From the NCBI GenBank assembly GCA_025462725.1, contig JAOAPE010000002.1, forward strand, positions 1 through 64,000: a stretch of 64,000 nt of DNA, read 5' to 3'. This DNA comes from Terriglobales bacterium. GTDB taxonomy: Bacteria > Acidobacteriota > Terriglobia > Terriglobales > Acidobacteriaceae. The stretch's first letter is position 1, and each line of letters opens with the position of its first letter. The translations under genes were made by a program, and so were the position numbers. Under the pieces are notes generated by a model, which was not told where the DNA came from, made no database searches, and was given only the letters and a program-made list of their open reading frames with translations. Of the stretch, positions 52,056-59,799 are shown in pieces.

Positions 52056-52892
52056 ATGCCACTTAATCCATTTCCAGACAGTATCGAAAAAAATACTCTC
52101 CGTCGCCGTGACGCTATCGCCCTACGAAGCTTCAAGACTTTGGTGGGAGCTCCGCTGACTTATTGCGGTCTAACTAGCGCAGAGGCTAGAGATATCGTTA
52201 TCTGGCGGGAATCGCTCAGCTCTGTCTGCGCCGTCGAAATTGATGATGCAACTAGAAGCAACCTACATATCAATTGGCGACAGTTGAACGTAGGCCTACC
52301 CTTGAAGGTCATAGCCGGGGACATTTTTAACTATCTGCAGGCCGCCGATACGCCATGCTATGACGTTTACAACCTTGACATGTATGGTGGATTTACATAC
52401 TCAAGGAAGTCGAACTCATCGCCTTGTCGAGATGCTGTACGCTCTCTGTGTGCAAGGCATCGCCAAGAAAAGCGGTCGTTCGCACTGCTGTCCACTTTTA
52501 ATGTGAGAGACACCGGAGTAGAGCAATATGACGCGCTGCTGGGTGAAATCAAGCTCTGTCTTGAGGGACTCGAGGGGATCGATCCAAACCTAAAAGAGCA
52601 CGGCCGTACGCATGCAACCAAAATCAAGCTGTGTTACATGTACATGTGCTGGCATGCCGGCCAAACACATGATTTCCATGTTGAATTTGCCGATCCCATT
52701 TTCTACAACAGCGGGAAAACAAATCTTGTGCACTTCTACTCTGAGTTCCGATTCCGATCCCAAGCCTTGCCAACTCCACATGCCGACCGCGATCGTCTTG
52801 TGCAGCTCGCTACGACGCCGTTAAGAAAGATGTCCGGGAGAATCTCATCAATTGAGTTGCGGCCGACTAGCATAGTAAAACCCAGCGCGTAG
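52056..52892 (+). CDS. Methyltransferase-like protein of defence island
   Basis: 278 residues. I see 'LTYCGLTSAEARDIVIWRESLSSVCAVEIDDATRSNL' (a strand ending in an acidic residue, as after motif I), 'LPLKVIAGDIFNYLQ' (Asp of motif III) and 'CYDVYNLDMYGGF' (a motif IV-like N-x-D-x-Y-G). The order fits a class-I SAM methyltransferase fold but the glycine-rich motif I is not recognisable, so it may be a degenerate or different Rossmann protein. It is the last gene of the rightward operon (4-base gap after the GHKL gene) and convergent with the second GHKL gene, five bases away. Confidence 0.55.
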   Translation: MPLNPFPDSIEKNTLRRRDAIALRSFKTLVGAPLTYCGLTSAEARDIVIWRESLSSVCAVEIDDATRSNLHINWRQLNVGLPLKVIAGDIFNYLQAADTPCYDVYNLDMYGGFTYSRKSNSSPCRDAVRSLCARHRQEKRSFALLSTFNVRDTGVEQYDALLGEIKLCLEGLEGIDPNLKEHGRTHATKIKLCYMYMCWHAGQTHDFHVEFADPIFYNSGKTNLVHFYSEFRFRSQALPTPHADRDRLVQLATTPLRKMSGRISSIELRPTSIVKPSA

Positions 52893-52897
52893 GGACC

Positions 52898-54451
52898 TCA
52901 CGGGGTCAGCTTTGACAGCACACGATCAATAAGCAGCTTCGCTGCGGCCTTATTTAGTGAACACTCATAGATGAGCGAACACACGCGCGTGATGAGTTTC
53001 TTTTCCCGACCATTCATGGCCGTCAGTACCCTGTGCTGATCTCTATGATTTACCTCTTGTAAATTTTTTTCGTAGCGAGATAGCGTGCGCCCGATGCGCT
53101 CCTTTTGCTCTCTCTCGAGGACGGAATGGGATCCGATCTTCTCGATTCGCTTCAATTCTCTTAGTGTGTCCTTTTCGAGCCGCTTGCGATCCTCCTGTCC
53201 GATTGCTCCCTGACGCATTACTGCTAAGTTATGAAGTATCTGGTCCGATAATGTTTCAAACTGGCGAATAACATTCCTACGTATAGAGCTTTGACGGCAG
53301 CGCCGACTGAGATCCTGTGCTATTGGTAGTACCTGCCCAAGCAGATTGCTGAAATGCACATTCTGTTCAAAGTGGTCCCGACGGCCATTCGGTAAGATTC
53401 GATCATCTAACACGTGAAACTCACCGACGACCCAGGCGTTGAAACGCGCTTCGGTGAATAATTCCCCCAAAACATCCGCTTCACCCACCTGCATGTTTCC
53501 ACTACGCAACCGGAGCCCCTTGATTGAGGCTGAGCCATCGATGGCACCGAAATATCCATGATCTATTACCCAGCCCTTCGCTGCCAACTCGCCATCATTA
53601 CCCTTGATTTCAAAGAACCGAACGTCAGCAAACTGATCAGTGACACCCTTCCTGGCTTCGAAAGTATCGCGGTGGGGCCGGAACAACGGCTCCACCTCCT
53701 CGTTTAAGAAGATGCGCACCGTTCCTAGATTCACTTCCTGACGCATCCTTTCTTCAATCTTTCTCCCGAGCTTGAAAGAAGGCGAAAATGGAACCGGCGC
53801 CACTTGTGACAGATAGTCTCTAATGGCTTCCGAATTCATAAGCCTATCGTCTCCATGACGAACGATCCCCGAGAGTTCCACTTCGAAGAAATGCGCGTCA
53901 TTATCCTTAGCAGCGCGACGCTGTACCCTAACGACCTCTTTGATCAATTCTTCAACATCACCTTTGAAGCTGACATCGCGCAAAATTGACTTCAGTCGTT
54001 GGCAATCCCAACGCATTTCACTAATCTCGTGCTCTCCATCTGCCAGAGAACGAAAAATTAACTCGCGGCAATATCCGAGTCCTGCAAGTCGACCTACGCC
54101 GCGAAAACCGCGGGCCTTGGTTCCGCGTTTCCTACTGGCTCCCAAAGCCACCAGCGTCCTCGTAAATGCGGGCCGTTCGATTCCGGTGCCATTGTCACGA
54201 ATCCGGACTGCCCGCTTATCTGGATCAACACTTATCTCAACTCTGCCCGTTTCTCTCGGAAGGAGACCCAACGCGATTGCTTCCTCTATTGAATCGGCTG
54301 CGTTCTGAACAAACTCCCGATAAATCGACAGGGGATTAACGTACATGGAGCTGCTCAACAGTTCCAAAACATCTTTGCCCACAGTTGGACGCTCAGCAAT
54401 GCTTTCCCAATTGCTCTTAATCGAGACCAACACCGGCTGATTTCCACTCAT
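52898..54451 (-). CDS. GHKL (Hsp90-like) ATPase, second copy
   Basis: 517 residues. N box 'SIYREFVQNAADSIEEA' (Glu46, Asn50), G1 'VRIRDNGTGIERPAF' (Asp86), G2 'KARGFRGVGRLAGLGYCRELIFRS' (about 115-120). It is homologous to the first GHKL ATPase in the ATP domain ('REyVQNAgDa..' against 'REFVQNAADS..', and 'GFRGiGi.aGf' against 'GFRGVGRLAGL') but has no serine-rich linker. A helical, charged tail follows ('RRNVIRQFETLSDQILHNLAVMRQGAIGQEDRKRLEKDTLRELKRIEKIG'). Its ATG overlaps the stop of the radical-SAM gene (ATGA), so the two are translated together. It could pair with the first copy as a heterodimer. Confidence 0.88.
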   Translation of the reverse strand: MSGNQPVLVSIKSNWESIAERPTVGKDVLELLSSSMYVNPLSIYREFVQNAADSIEEAIALGLLPRETGRVEISVDPDKRAVRIRDNGTGIERPAFTRTLVALGASRKRGTKARGFRGVGRLAGLGYCRELIFRSLADGEHEISEMRWDCQRLKSILRDVSFKGDVEELIKEVVRVQRRAAKDNDAHFFEVELSGIVRHGDDRLMNSEAIRDYLSQVAPVPFSPSFKLGRKIEERMRQEVNLGTVRIFLNEEVEPLFRPHRDTFEARKGVTDQFADVRFFEIKGNDGELAAKGWVIDHGYFGAIDGSASIKGLRLRSGNMQVGEADVLGELFTEARFNAWVVGEFHVLDDRILPNGRRDHFEQNVHFSNLLGQVLPIAQDLSRRCRQSSIRRNVIRQFETLSDQILHNLAVMRQGAIGQEDRKRLEKDTLRELKRIEKIGSHSVLEREQKERIGRTLSRYEKNLQEVNHRDQHRVLTAMNGREKKLITRVCSLIYECSLNKAAAKLLIDRVLSKLTP

Positions 54452-56046
54452 TGAACCCCTCCCATCACTGTCAGAAGCTTCCCCTTCAACAAAACAGGCT
54501 CGTTCAGGCCCGCATCCTCTACACGCTCGTCATCAGGGACCTGACTAGGTTCACCGGTATCTGCTTTCTTATCAGCCCAAATTTGCGCTTCTCGCGTTTT
54601 CGACAATGGAACGTAATAGGGAATGACCCGTTTTAGTTGAGAATCCGTAGTATGCAATTTGTTGATATTCCGAGGCTCACAAGACGAGAGCAAACTCAAC
54701 AGTTCAAGACGTTGAGAACCGCTGAGGGTTCGGAATGCTCGGCAATATTCCTCAAATTCGGCTCTACCTCCAAGTCGCTCGTACCATTCGCGGTTAAAAA
54801 TGTAGTGGTGAGGACGCAATAAGAGAGATTCAAACGCTTCGACCGAATCGCCGAAGGCGCGTTTGAAAAACGCAGGGGCACCGCTCACAACGCCGTGAGT
54901 CGCCTGCAGAATTAATTGCATCGAGCGCAACTGATATTTGGACCAGCGCTCTCCAACGTGGGAGCGATCAGGCAAGTCAGTAGGCTGGTACCGCATCGGA
55001 AAGGACCAGATTCGGATTTCCAGTTCTTCATTTAGGCTGACATTCAATGCCATGCGCTCGTAGAGATCGGCAGGAGTGTCGTGGAAATTGTAGAGCATGT
55101 AATTGGACAGTTCCGTCAGCCCGAAGCCGTGGGCCATACGCACGGACGTCTCATACGGCTTTCTCACGCCCAAGTGGTCGAACGCAATTCGAAGCGGCTT
55201 TATGCAGATTGATGAGAGCTCCTTCAGGAATATTTCGTCCTTACAAAGAATGCGCGCATCTACGCCCTGATTGAAATCGACTCGACGCTGAACTGGGGTC
55301 CGTCCACGCTTCAGCTTCGCATCCCGCTGAAAGCCAAGATCTCTGATCTCCGCGATGATTTCTCTGAACCGCGCTGCTGCCACGACGTTGTTATCCATGA
55401 GAACGAGATCTTTCTTTTCCCCGTACAAATCACGGATCCGGTTGACCAAATACGTCAGAGGTTGAGCATCCCGCTGCTCACCCTCCAATTTGGGAACGCC
55501 ACAAAAGCTACACTTTCTTATGCAGCCACGAGAGGCGTAGCCAAAATAGGCGTCATTTACCGGGTATTTATAAGAAATCTGCTCAAGGATGCTGTAGTCG
55601 GGAGGCAGATCCTCGATCGGTCCCCCTGAACGATCTTCCGAATAGAGCTCTTCCGAAAAATCGTCCAACCGTAACGAAACGGCCGGTGCTTCACCAAGTA
55701 ATCCCTTTATAAATCGTATTCCGCGCCATCTCTCTTCGCGCACGAATCGCTCGTGCATTAATGACGCCGCAATGCCACCAACGAAAATCTTGTCAGTCTG
55801 GCCCCCTACGACGGTCTTAGCAAAATCGATGCTCTCGGAAATTTTCTCGAACTCGAAAGAGAATAATGTCGTGACGTAGATCCGATCCCATGCCTCACTC
55901 AGCACAGAACGGTCCTCACCCTTTATGAATCGGACGCGATCACCCTTACCATTGGGACCGTGGTATTGCGCGATCTTCATCAAACCGAGGGGCGGATACT
56001 TGTTCTTATATCCAGGTTCAATGAGAAGGATGTTTTTATTTGCCAT
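54448..56046 (-). CDS. Radical-SAM protein with B12-binding-like N-terminal domain
   Basis: About 532 residues from the ATG at 56046 ('ANKNILLIEPGYKNKYPPLGLMKIA'), which gives the expected start of a cobalamin-binding-like Rossmann domain; a longer start at 56115 is possible. 'DKIFVGGIAASLM' and 'DLPPDYSIL' follow, then the Fe-S motif 'GYASRGCIRKCSFCGVPKLEG' (C-x3-C-x2-C at Cys175, 179, 182) and 'LVLMDNNVVAAARFREIIAEIRDLGF', 'VDFNQGVDARILCKDE', 'LRIAFDH'. The usual B12 'DxHxxG' His motif is absent, so cobalamin may not bind. First gene of the third operon; overlaps the second GHKL gene. Confidence 0.9.
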   Translation of the reverse strand: MANKNILLIEPGYKNKYPPLGLMKIAQYHGPNGKGDRVRFIKGEDRSVLSEAWDRIYVTTLFSFEFEKISESIDFAKTVVGGQTDKIFVGGIAASLMHERFVREERWRGIRFIKGLLGEAPAVSLRLDDFSEELYSEDRSGGPIEDLPPDYSILEQISYKYPVNDAYFGYASRGCIRKCSFCGVPKLEGEQRDAQPLTYLVNRIRDLYGEKKDLVLMDNNVVAAARFREIIAEIRDLGFQRDAKLKRGRTPVQRRVDFNQGVDARILCKDEIFLKELSSICIKPLRIAFDHLGVRKPYETSVRMAHGFGLTELSNYMLYNFHDTPADLYERMALNVSLNEELEIRIWSFPMRYQPTDLPDRSHVGERWSKYQLRSMQLILQATHGVVSGAPAFFKRAFGDSVEAFESLLLRPHHYIFNREWYERLGGRAEFEEYCRAFRTLSGSQRLELLSLLSSCEPRNINKLHTTDSQLKRVIPYYVPLSKTREAQIWADKKADTGEPSQVPDDERVEDAGLNEPVLLKGKLLTVMGGVQ

Positions 56047-56122
56047 TATTAAGTAGGAATTGGAGGTTCTTGCATTTTTTACTATTTCAAGTGATTGGGC
56101 AAGCACCGAATGCAATAACCTT

Positions 56123-56144
56123 CAGGAGCAATAAGGGGCTCCTG
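56123..56144. repeat. Hairpin upstream of the radical-SAM gene
   Basis: CAGGAGC, 8 nt, GCTCCTG: a perfect 7-bp inverted repeat, 77 bases before the chosen start. It could be an operator or an RNA hairpin in the leader. The rest of 56145-56495 shows nothing that I can support. Confidence 0.4.
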
Positions 56145-56495
56145 CATACCATGTAGCGGCCCCAGGCAGAATGCCAGTGGATTCTGAGTGAGGGTTCTGC
56201 ATCTACAAATTCATCTATAGCGGCTAGAAATGTCAGTTGCAGCCACTTTTTAAGAGTTTGAAGAGATTGGTGAGGGCGGAAGGAATCGAGCCTTAAACCT
56301 AGTGATTAAGAATCAGTTGCTCCGCAAGAGCAAATTGTAGCAGCGCAAGGATTCCTAGGTTGGAGACAACGTTTCGAGCGCACATCGAAAACATGTGATG
56401 GTCGCCTATTGAACCTTGAGGATCTCAACGTCTGCAAAATTATCTACACGCCAATTTTCGCTGATCCGAAAATGGCCGCATCTGATTGAAAAGAT

Positions 56496-56545
56496 TGGCG
56501 CGCCCGGAGAGATTCGAACTCCCGACACTCGGTTCCGAAGACCGA
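56496..56545 (-). other. 3' half of tRNA-Arg(UCG), probable attachment-site remnant
   Basis: On the minus strand: anticodon arm TCGGT / loop CTTCGGA (anticodon TCG) / ACCGA, 5-nt variable loop, T arm GGGAG / TTCGAAT / CTCTC (one G-U pair), acceptor 3' strand CGGGCGC, discriminator G and encoded CCA. The D arm and the 5' acceptor strand GCGCCCG are not found beyond 56545. This is the same anticodon-to-3'-end extent as the tRNA-Thr and tRNA-Pro fragments. Confidence 0.8.
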
Positions 56546-56598
56546 AACCCCCAGTCCAGAAAGGTGACCACTTGCAATTCCACAAGCTTGACTCTCCG

Positions 56599-56812
56599 TT
56601 ATGGGGCTAGAACCTCACCAAGTCGCGCACTTTTACTCCCAGCGAGTTTGAGGACACTAACATTCCGAAAGCCTCGCTCAACTCCTGAAACGAACGTCCA
56701 ATGCAATTCCGCTCGTTCTGCCAGCTCTTCTTGCGTAAGGCCGAGCTTCTCCCGCCGACTTCTGATGGCCTTAATCGTTCTAATCGTGCGGACACCGACC
56801 CCTAATTGTTCA
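56599..56812 (-). pseudogene. XRE family regulator, frameshifted fragment
   Basis: Read on the minus strand: 'TIRTIKAIRSRREKLGLTQEELAERAELHWTFVSGVERGFRNVSVLKLA', a clear XRE helix-turn-helix ('L.tqeELAerA.l..t.vSgvErG.RNvsvl.L'). The end then splits between two frames: one gives 'GSKSARLGEVLAP', the neighbouring one gives 'NSLGVKVRDLVRF', which is the expected ending ('a.aLGV.v.dLv'). A small deletion with a shift has therefore hit the last helix, and no good start codon precedes the fragment. It is a relic beside the tRNA-Arg fragment, probably from an earlier element. I see no gene between it and the integrase. Confidence 0.55.
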
Positions 56813-57411
56813 TGCTGGATAGTCGCGTAGGCTTGCCGGAATGCGTGACAAGACCACTTGCTGCAACAAGCGTGATCCCTGCAGCTAACGCGTTGACCTT
56901 CATGGGTGGAACGGCAATTCCCGCAGTTCAGGCCCGCCCGTAACGCGATTTGCTGGATCTTTCGCAGGGAGTGGCTTCGACATTACCTTCGGTATTTGGG
57001 AATAGCAGTTGGTGTGGCCATTTACCGGCATGGATTTCGAGTAGCCTTTGTACTAGCCGGCGGCATCTATTTAGATGACCAGAGAAGATCGTGCAGCCGC
57101 TGCGAGCTTACAGCAGCACCTAATACCTGGATCAAGACGTCAGTACGACGTAGAAGGTCTGGGGGGCGCATTCTTGGTGACTTGCAACGCCAAGGTACGC
57201 CCACGTGTCTCCAATTCGGGCTCGCACGAGTCCATTTCCACAACCTCTTAACCCGTCTCGCCTTGGATCTGGCGAACTACCTAGTTTGACGGCAAGCATC
57301 TCCGGGGAACCCGCACGAGCGGTTCCGGAGCTAACTCCCTCCGGCTTGCAATTCCAAGCCACCCCTAATAACTTTCCAACAGCGACACCAGTGAAGCGGA
57401 AGGGAAAGAGC

Positions 57412-58668
57412 ATGTCCCGTCGCACTGGTCAAATTGGTCACATTGAAAGGAGTGGCAATTGGTGGGTCGTTAGATGGTGGATGGATGTTCCAGGGCAGGA
57501 GAAGAGAGCGCTCAAAAGAGCAAAGATTTGCCCAATCTCCGGTCCGGGGAGTCTGTCGGCTTCGGAACGCACGCGCCGCGGCCGTGAAATCATCGCCGAA
57601 AGCGGTGCTGACACGGTTGAGTATTTCAACAAGGTCCTTCAACAGGAAACCGCGAAGACATTCCGCGAGCAAGCCGCGTGCTGGCTTGAGTTCGTTCGAA
57701 TGAGGAAACGGAAGCCTGTTGCATCGAGCACGATTGAAGACTGGGAACGCATTTTGAAGAACTGGTTGAACCCGAATGTTGGGGATTTGCCACTCTCCGA
57801 ATTTAACAACAGAGCGATGAAGCAGATCGTTGTGACAATGTCCAAAGCAGGGCTATCAGCGAAGACCATTGAAACATACACGGGAGTTGCGAAGATGGTC
57901 GTCGCGTCTGCAGTGAACGCGGAGGGCGAACAGGTGTATCCCCGCAAGTGGAATCACGAGTTCATCGATATGCCTCTTGTGCAGCAGTCGAAACAAAACG
58001 CTCCAAGTTTCTCATCTGACGTTATGACTGGATTGGCGAATTGGAAAAAGCCGAAAGAACGCATGCTGTTCATTCTGTGTGGAGCGACTGGCCTGAGAAT
58101 TGGCGAGGCACTTGGAATCGAAATCGACAAGCACATCTCGTCCGATTTCTTGACCATCAGCATCAGGCAGAAGGCGCGTCATTGCAGGATTGAAGCGCGA
58201 CTCAAAACGCCAAGCGCAGGGAGAGACGTGGACCTTGATCCTGCGATCTCCAGCCTGCTAAAAGCGTTCGTCGGGGAGCGTAAGTCTGGCTTCCTGTTCG
58301 CTAGTCGGAATGGGAAGCCAATCTCATCCTCGAATGTTATTCGGCGCCACCTCCACCCGGCACTGAAGAAACTGAAATTCGTCAATCCGCACACCGGAAC
58401 GCATAAAGCGGGGAACCATGCGTTTAGGCGCTTCCGGAACACGTACCTGCGGAACAAGACCCTGTGTCCAGATGGGCTTCGGAATTATTGGATGGGACAC
58501 GCGGGGAACTCCATGGATGACCTCTACGACAAGATCAAAGAGGATATCCAGTTCCGAAAGACGTGGGCAAGGGATTGCGGTTTCGGCTTCGACCTGTCGG
58601 CCCGTTGTACCGAATGTACCGAAAAAGAAGGGAAAAATGAAATCAGCCAAGGCTGCGTAAACAGCTGA
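57412..58668 (+). CDS. Tyrosine recombinase/integrase
   Basis: About 418 residues from the ATG at 57412 (AAGGGAAAG upstream); a much longer in-frame start at 57205 adds a low-complexity tail and is less likely. The core-binding domain is 'EQAACWLEFVRMRKRKPVASSTIEDWERILKNWLNPNVGDLPLSEFNNRAMKQIV'. The catalytic domain has 'ILCGATGLRIGEALGIEID' (Arg I), 'RDVDLDPAISSLL', 'KAGNHAFRRFRNTYLRNK' (His-x-x-Arg) and 'NYWMGHAGNSMDDLYDK' (second His and the nucleophile Tyr near its end). So the catalytic set is complete. It ends 17 bases before the 3' end of a tRNA-Pro fragment, the expected position for an integrase beside its att site. Confidence 0.93.
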   Translation: MSRRTGQIGHIERSGNWWVVRWWMDVPGQEKRALKRAKICPISGPGSLSASERTRRGREIIAESGADTVEYFNKVLQQETAKTFREQAACWLEFVRMRKRKPVASSTIEDWERILKNWLNPNVGDLPLSEFNNRAMKQIVVTMSKAGLSAKTIETYTGVAKMVVASAVNAEGEQVYPRKWNHEFIDMPLVQQSKQNAPSFSSDVMTGLANWKKPKERMLFILCGATGLRIGEALGIEIDKHISSDFLTISIRQKARHCRIEARLKTPSAGRDVDLDPAISSLLKAFVGERKSGFLFASRNGKPISSSNVIRRHLHPALKKLKFVNPHTGTHKAGNHAFRRFRNTYLRNKTLCPDGLRNYWMGHAGNSMDDLYDKIKEDIQFRKTWARDCGFGFDLSARCTECTEKEGKNEISQGCVNS

Positions 58669-58684
58669 ATCGGTGAGAGAAAGA

Positions 58685-58735
<51 letters not shown>

Positions 58736-58746
58736 TTCCAAGCATT

Positions 58747-58835
58747 ATTGAAACTTGTTGAATGTTGAGGATTGTAACTGGTTGGTGTTGAACGGCTTGC
58801 AGGCTGCTCGTTGAAAGCTGTTGAAATTTATTGAA
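58747..58835 (+). repeat. Cluster of RTTGAA repeats, likely integrase arm-binding sites
   Basis: ATTGAA 58747, GTTGAA 58757, GTTGAG 58764, GTTGAA 58787, GTTGAA 58810, GTTGAA 58820 and ATTGAA 58830, all in one orientation. Two groups are spaced at exactly 10 bases, one helical turn. Tyrosine integrases bind such short direct repeats beside the core. The stretch from 58836 to 59164 shows no gene or other structure. Confidence 0.6.
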
Positions 58836-59164
58836 GTTGGATGTTTTCGATGTCTCAAAATTGCCTACAAAATCTACGCACATGAAGCAGCAGCCGCATA
58901 CTATTAGTGTCCTTTCGTGGTTAATATTTGCACTACGAAGCCCCCGAACTCATCTACGGGGGATTGAATGCGTCAGCACTCAGAGACTTTTCGAAGTATC
59001 AAGCGCCCATCGTATCGGTACCCCTTACCTAGCCCTTAGCTGTACCATAGCTGCGGACTGGTGCGGACACTATTGTGAAGCGACCATGCATACGTTTGGG
59101 TGCTTCCAGATTCGCGGGAAGTGCCGTCTTCTCCGGCTCTTAAGTCCTCTCACAGTCTTACGTC

Positions 59165-59719
59165 TCATTTATTGCTGAGATTGCGCCGTAACGAGCATTT
59201 CGGCCGAGGGGACTGCAAAAGACCCAATAGGTTTGTCCCGTCTGAGTAATAAAAATTCACGAACAGCCAACGCCCGTTCCTCTCTGCTATCTCCGCCCTT
59301 ACACTTGGGTTTTCACTCTTTTTTTCGGACTCCGCATAAATGTCAACCCGATAAATTTGGCCTCTTTGAGTGATTTTCCCTAAATCGTAACGATCGGCTG
59401 GATCTTGACTGTTGAGAAAAGGATCGAAGTCAAGGCCGACCAATTCTTTGCACTTAGCCTGCGCAGCGGAATCCTGTCTTAGCAATTCAGAGAGCTGATG
59501 GGTAAAAGCCGAACTCTTGTACTTTAGCGCGAGATTCCAGGCCCCATTAGCGTTGTTACGCGAGGCTCGAGGGACATACCATTTGTAGAAGTCCTGAACG
59601 AACTGCCGAGGAGATTTTGTTTTTTCTTCGTCAACTTTAGTCACCTGCGCTGTCACCGAACAGGACAACATCAGAAGGATCAACCAACAGTACGCTCTTA
59701 TTACGGAAATTCTCGTCAC
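59165..59719 (-). CDS. Secreted DUF3828-like protein, possible immunity partner
   Basis: 184 residues with a signal peptide ('AYCWLILLMLSCSVTAQ'; a Cys at the end of the hydrophobic run could be lipidated). 'SPRQFVQDFYKWYVPRAS', 'LLRQDSAAQAKCKELVGLDFDPFLNSQDPADRYDLGKITQRGQIYRVDIYAES' and 'VRAEIAERNGRWLFVNFYY' follow the DUF3828 pattern ('a..FYdWYl', 'LDFDPFLnaQDp', 'v.....g.W.I.di.Y'). It lies 81 bases after the stop of the RHS gene, on the same strand. Position and export to the periplasm would suit an immunity protein against a cell-wall-cutting RHS toxin, but that is an inference. Confidence 0.72.
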   Translation of the reverse strand: MTRISVIRAYCWLILLMLSCSVTAQVTKVDEEKTKSPRQFVQDFYKWYVPRASRNNANGAWNLALKYKSSAFTHQLSELLRQDSAAQAKCKELVGLDFDPFLNSQDPADRYDLGKITQRGQIYRVDIYAESEKKSENPSVRAEIAERNGRWLFVNFYYSDGTNLLGLLQSPRPKCSLRRNLSNK

Positions 59720-59799
59720 TTTTCTTACCCCCTAAGACCGCCGCATCTTAGATCCTCACATCATACAAAACGTTTGCGTAGCATTTCCAATTCCGAAGA

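Noticed and set aside
52056-52892. Reading the last rightward gene as TcmP (three-Cys-motif partner)
   Set aside because: The early W..K...L..Y helix and the fold landmarks I know for TcmP are not visible, and it is not next to the DUF5131 gene. Kept as methyltransferase-like.
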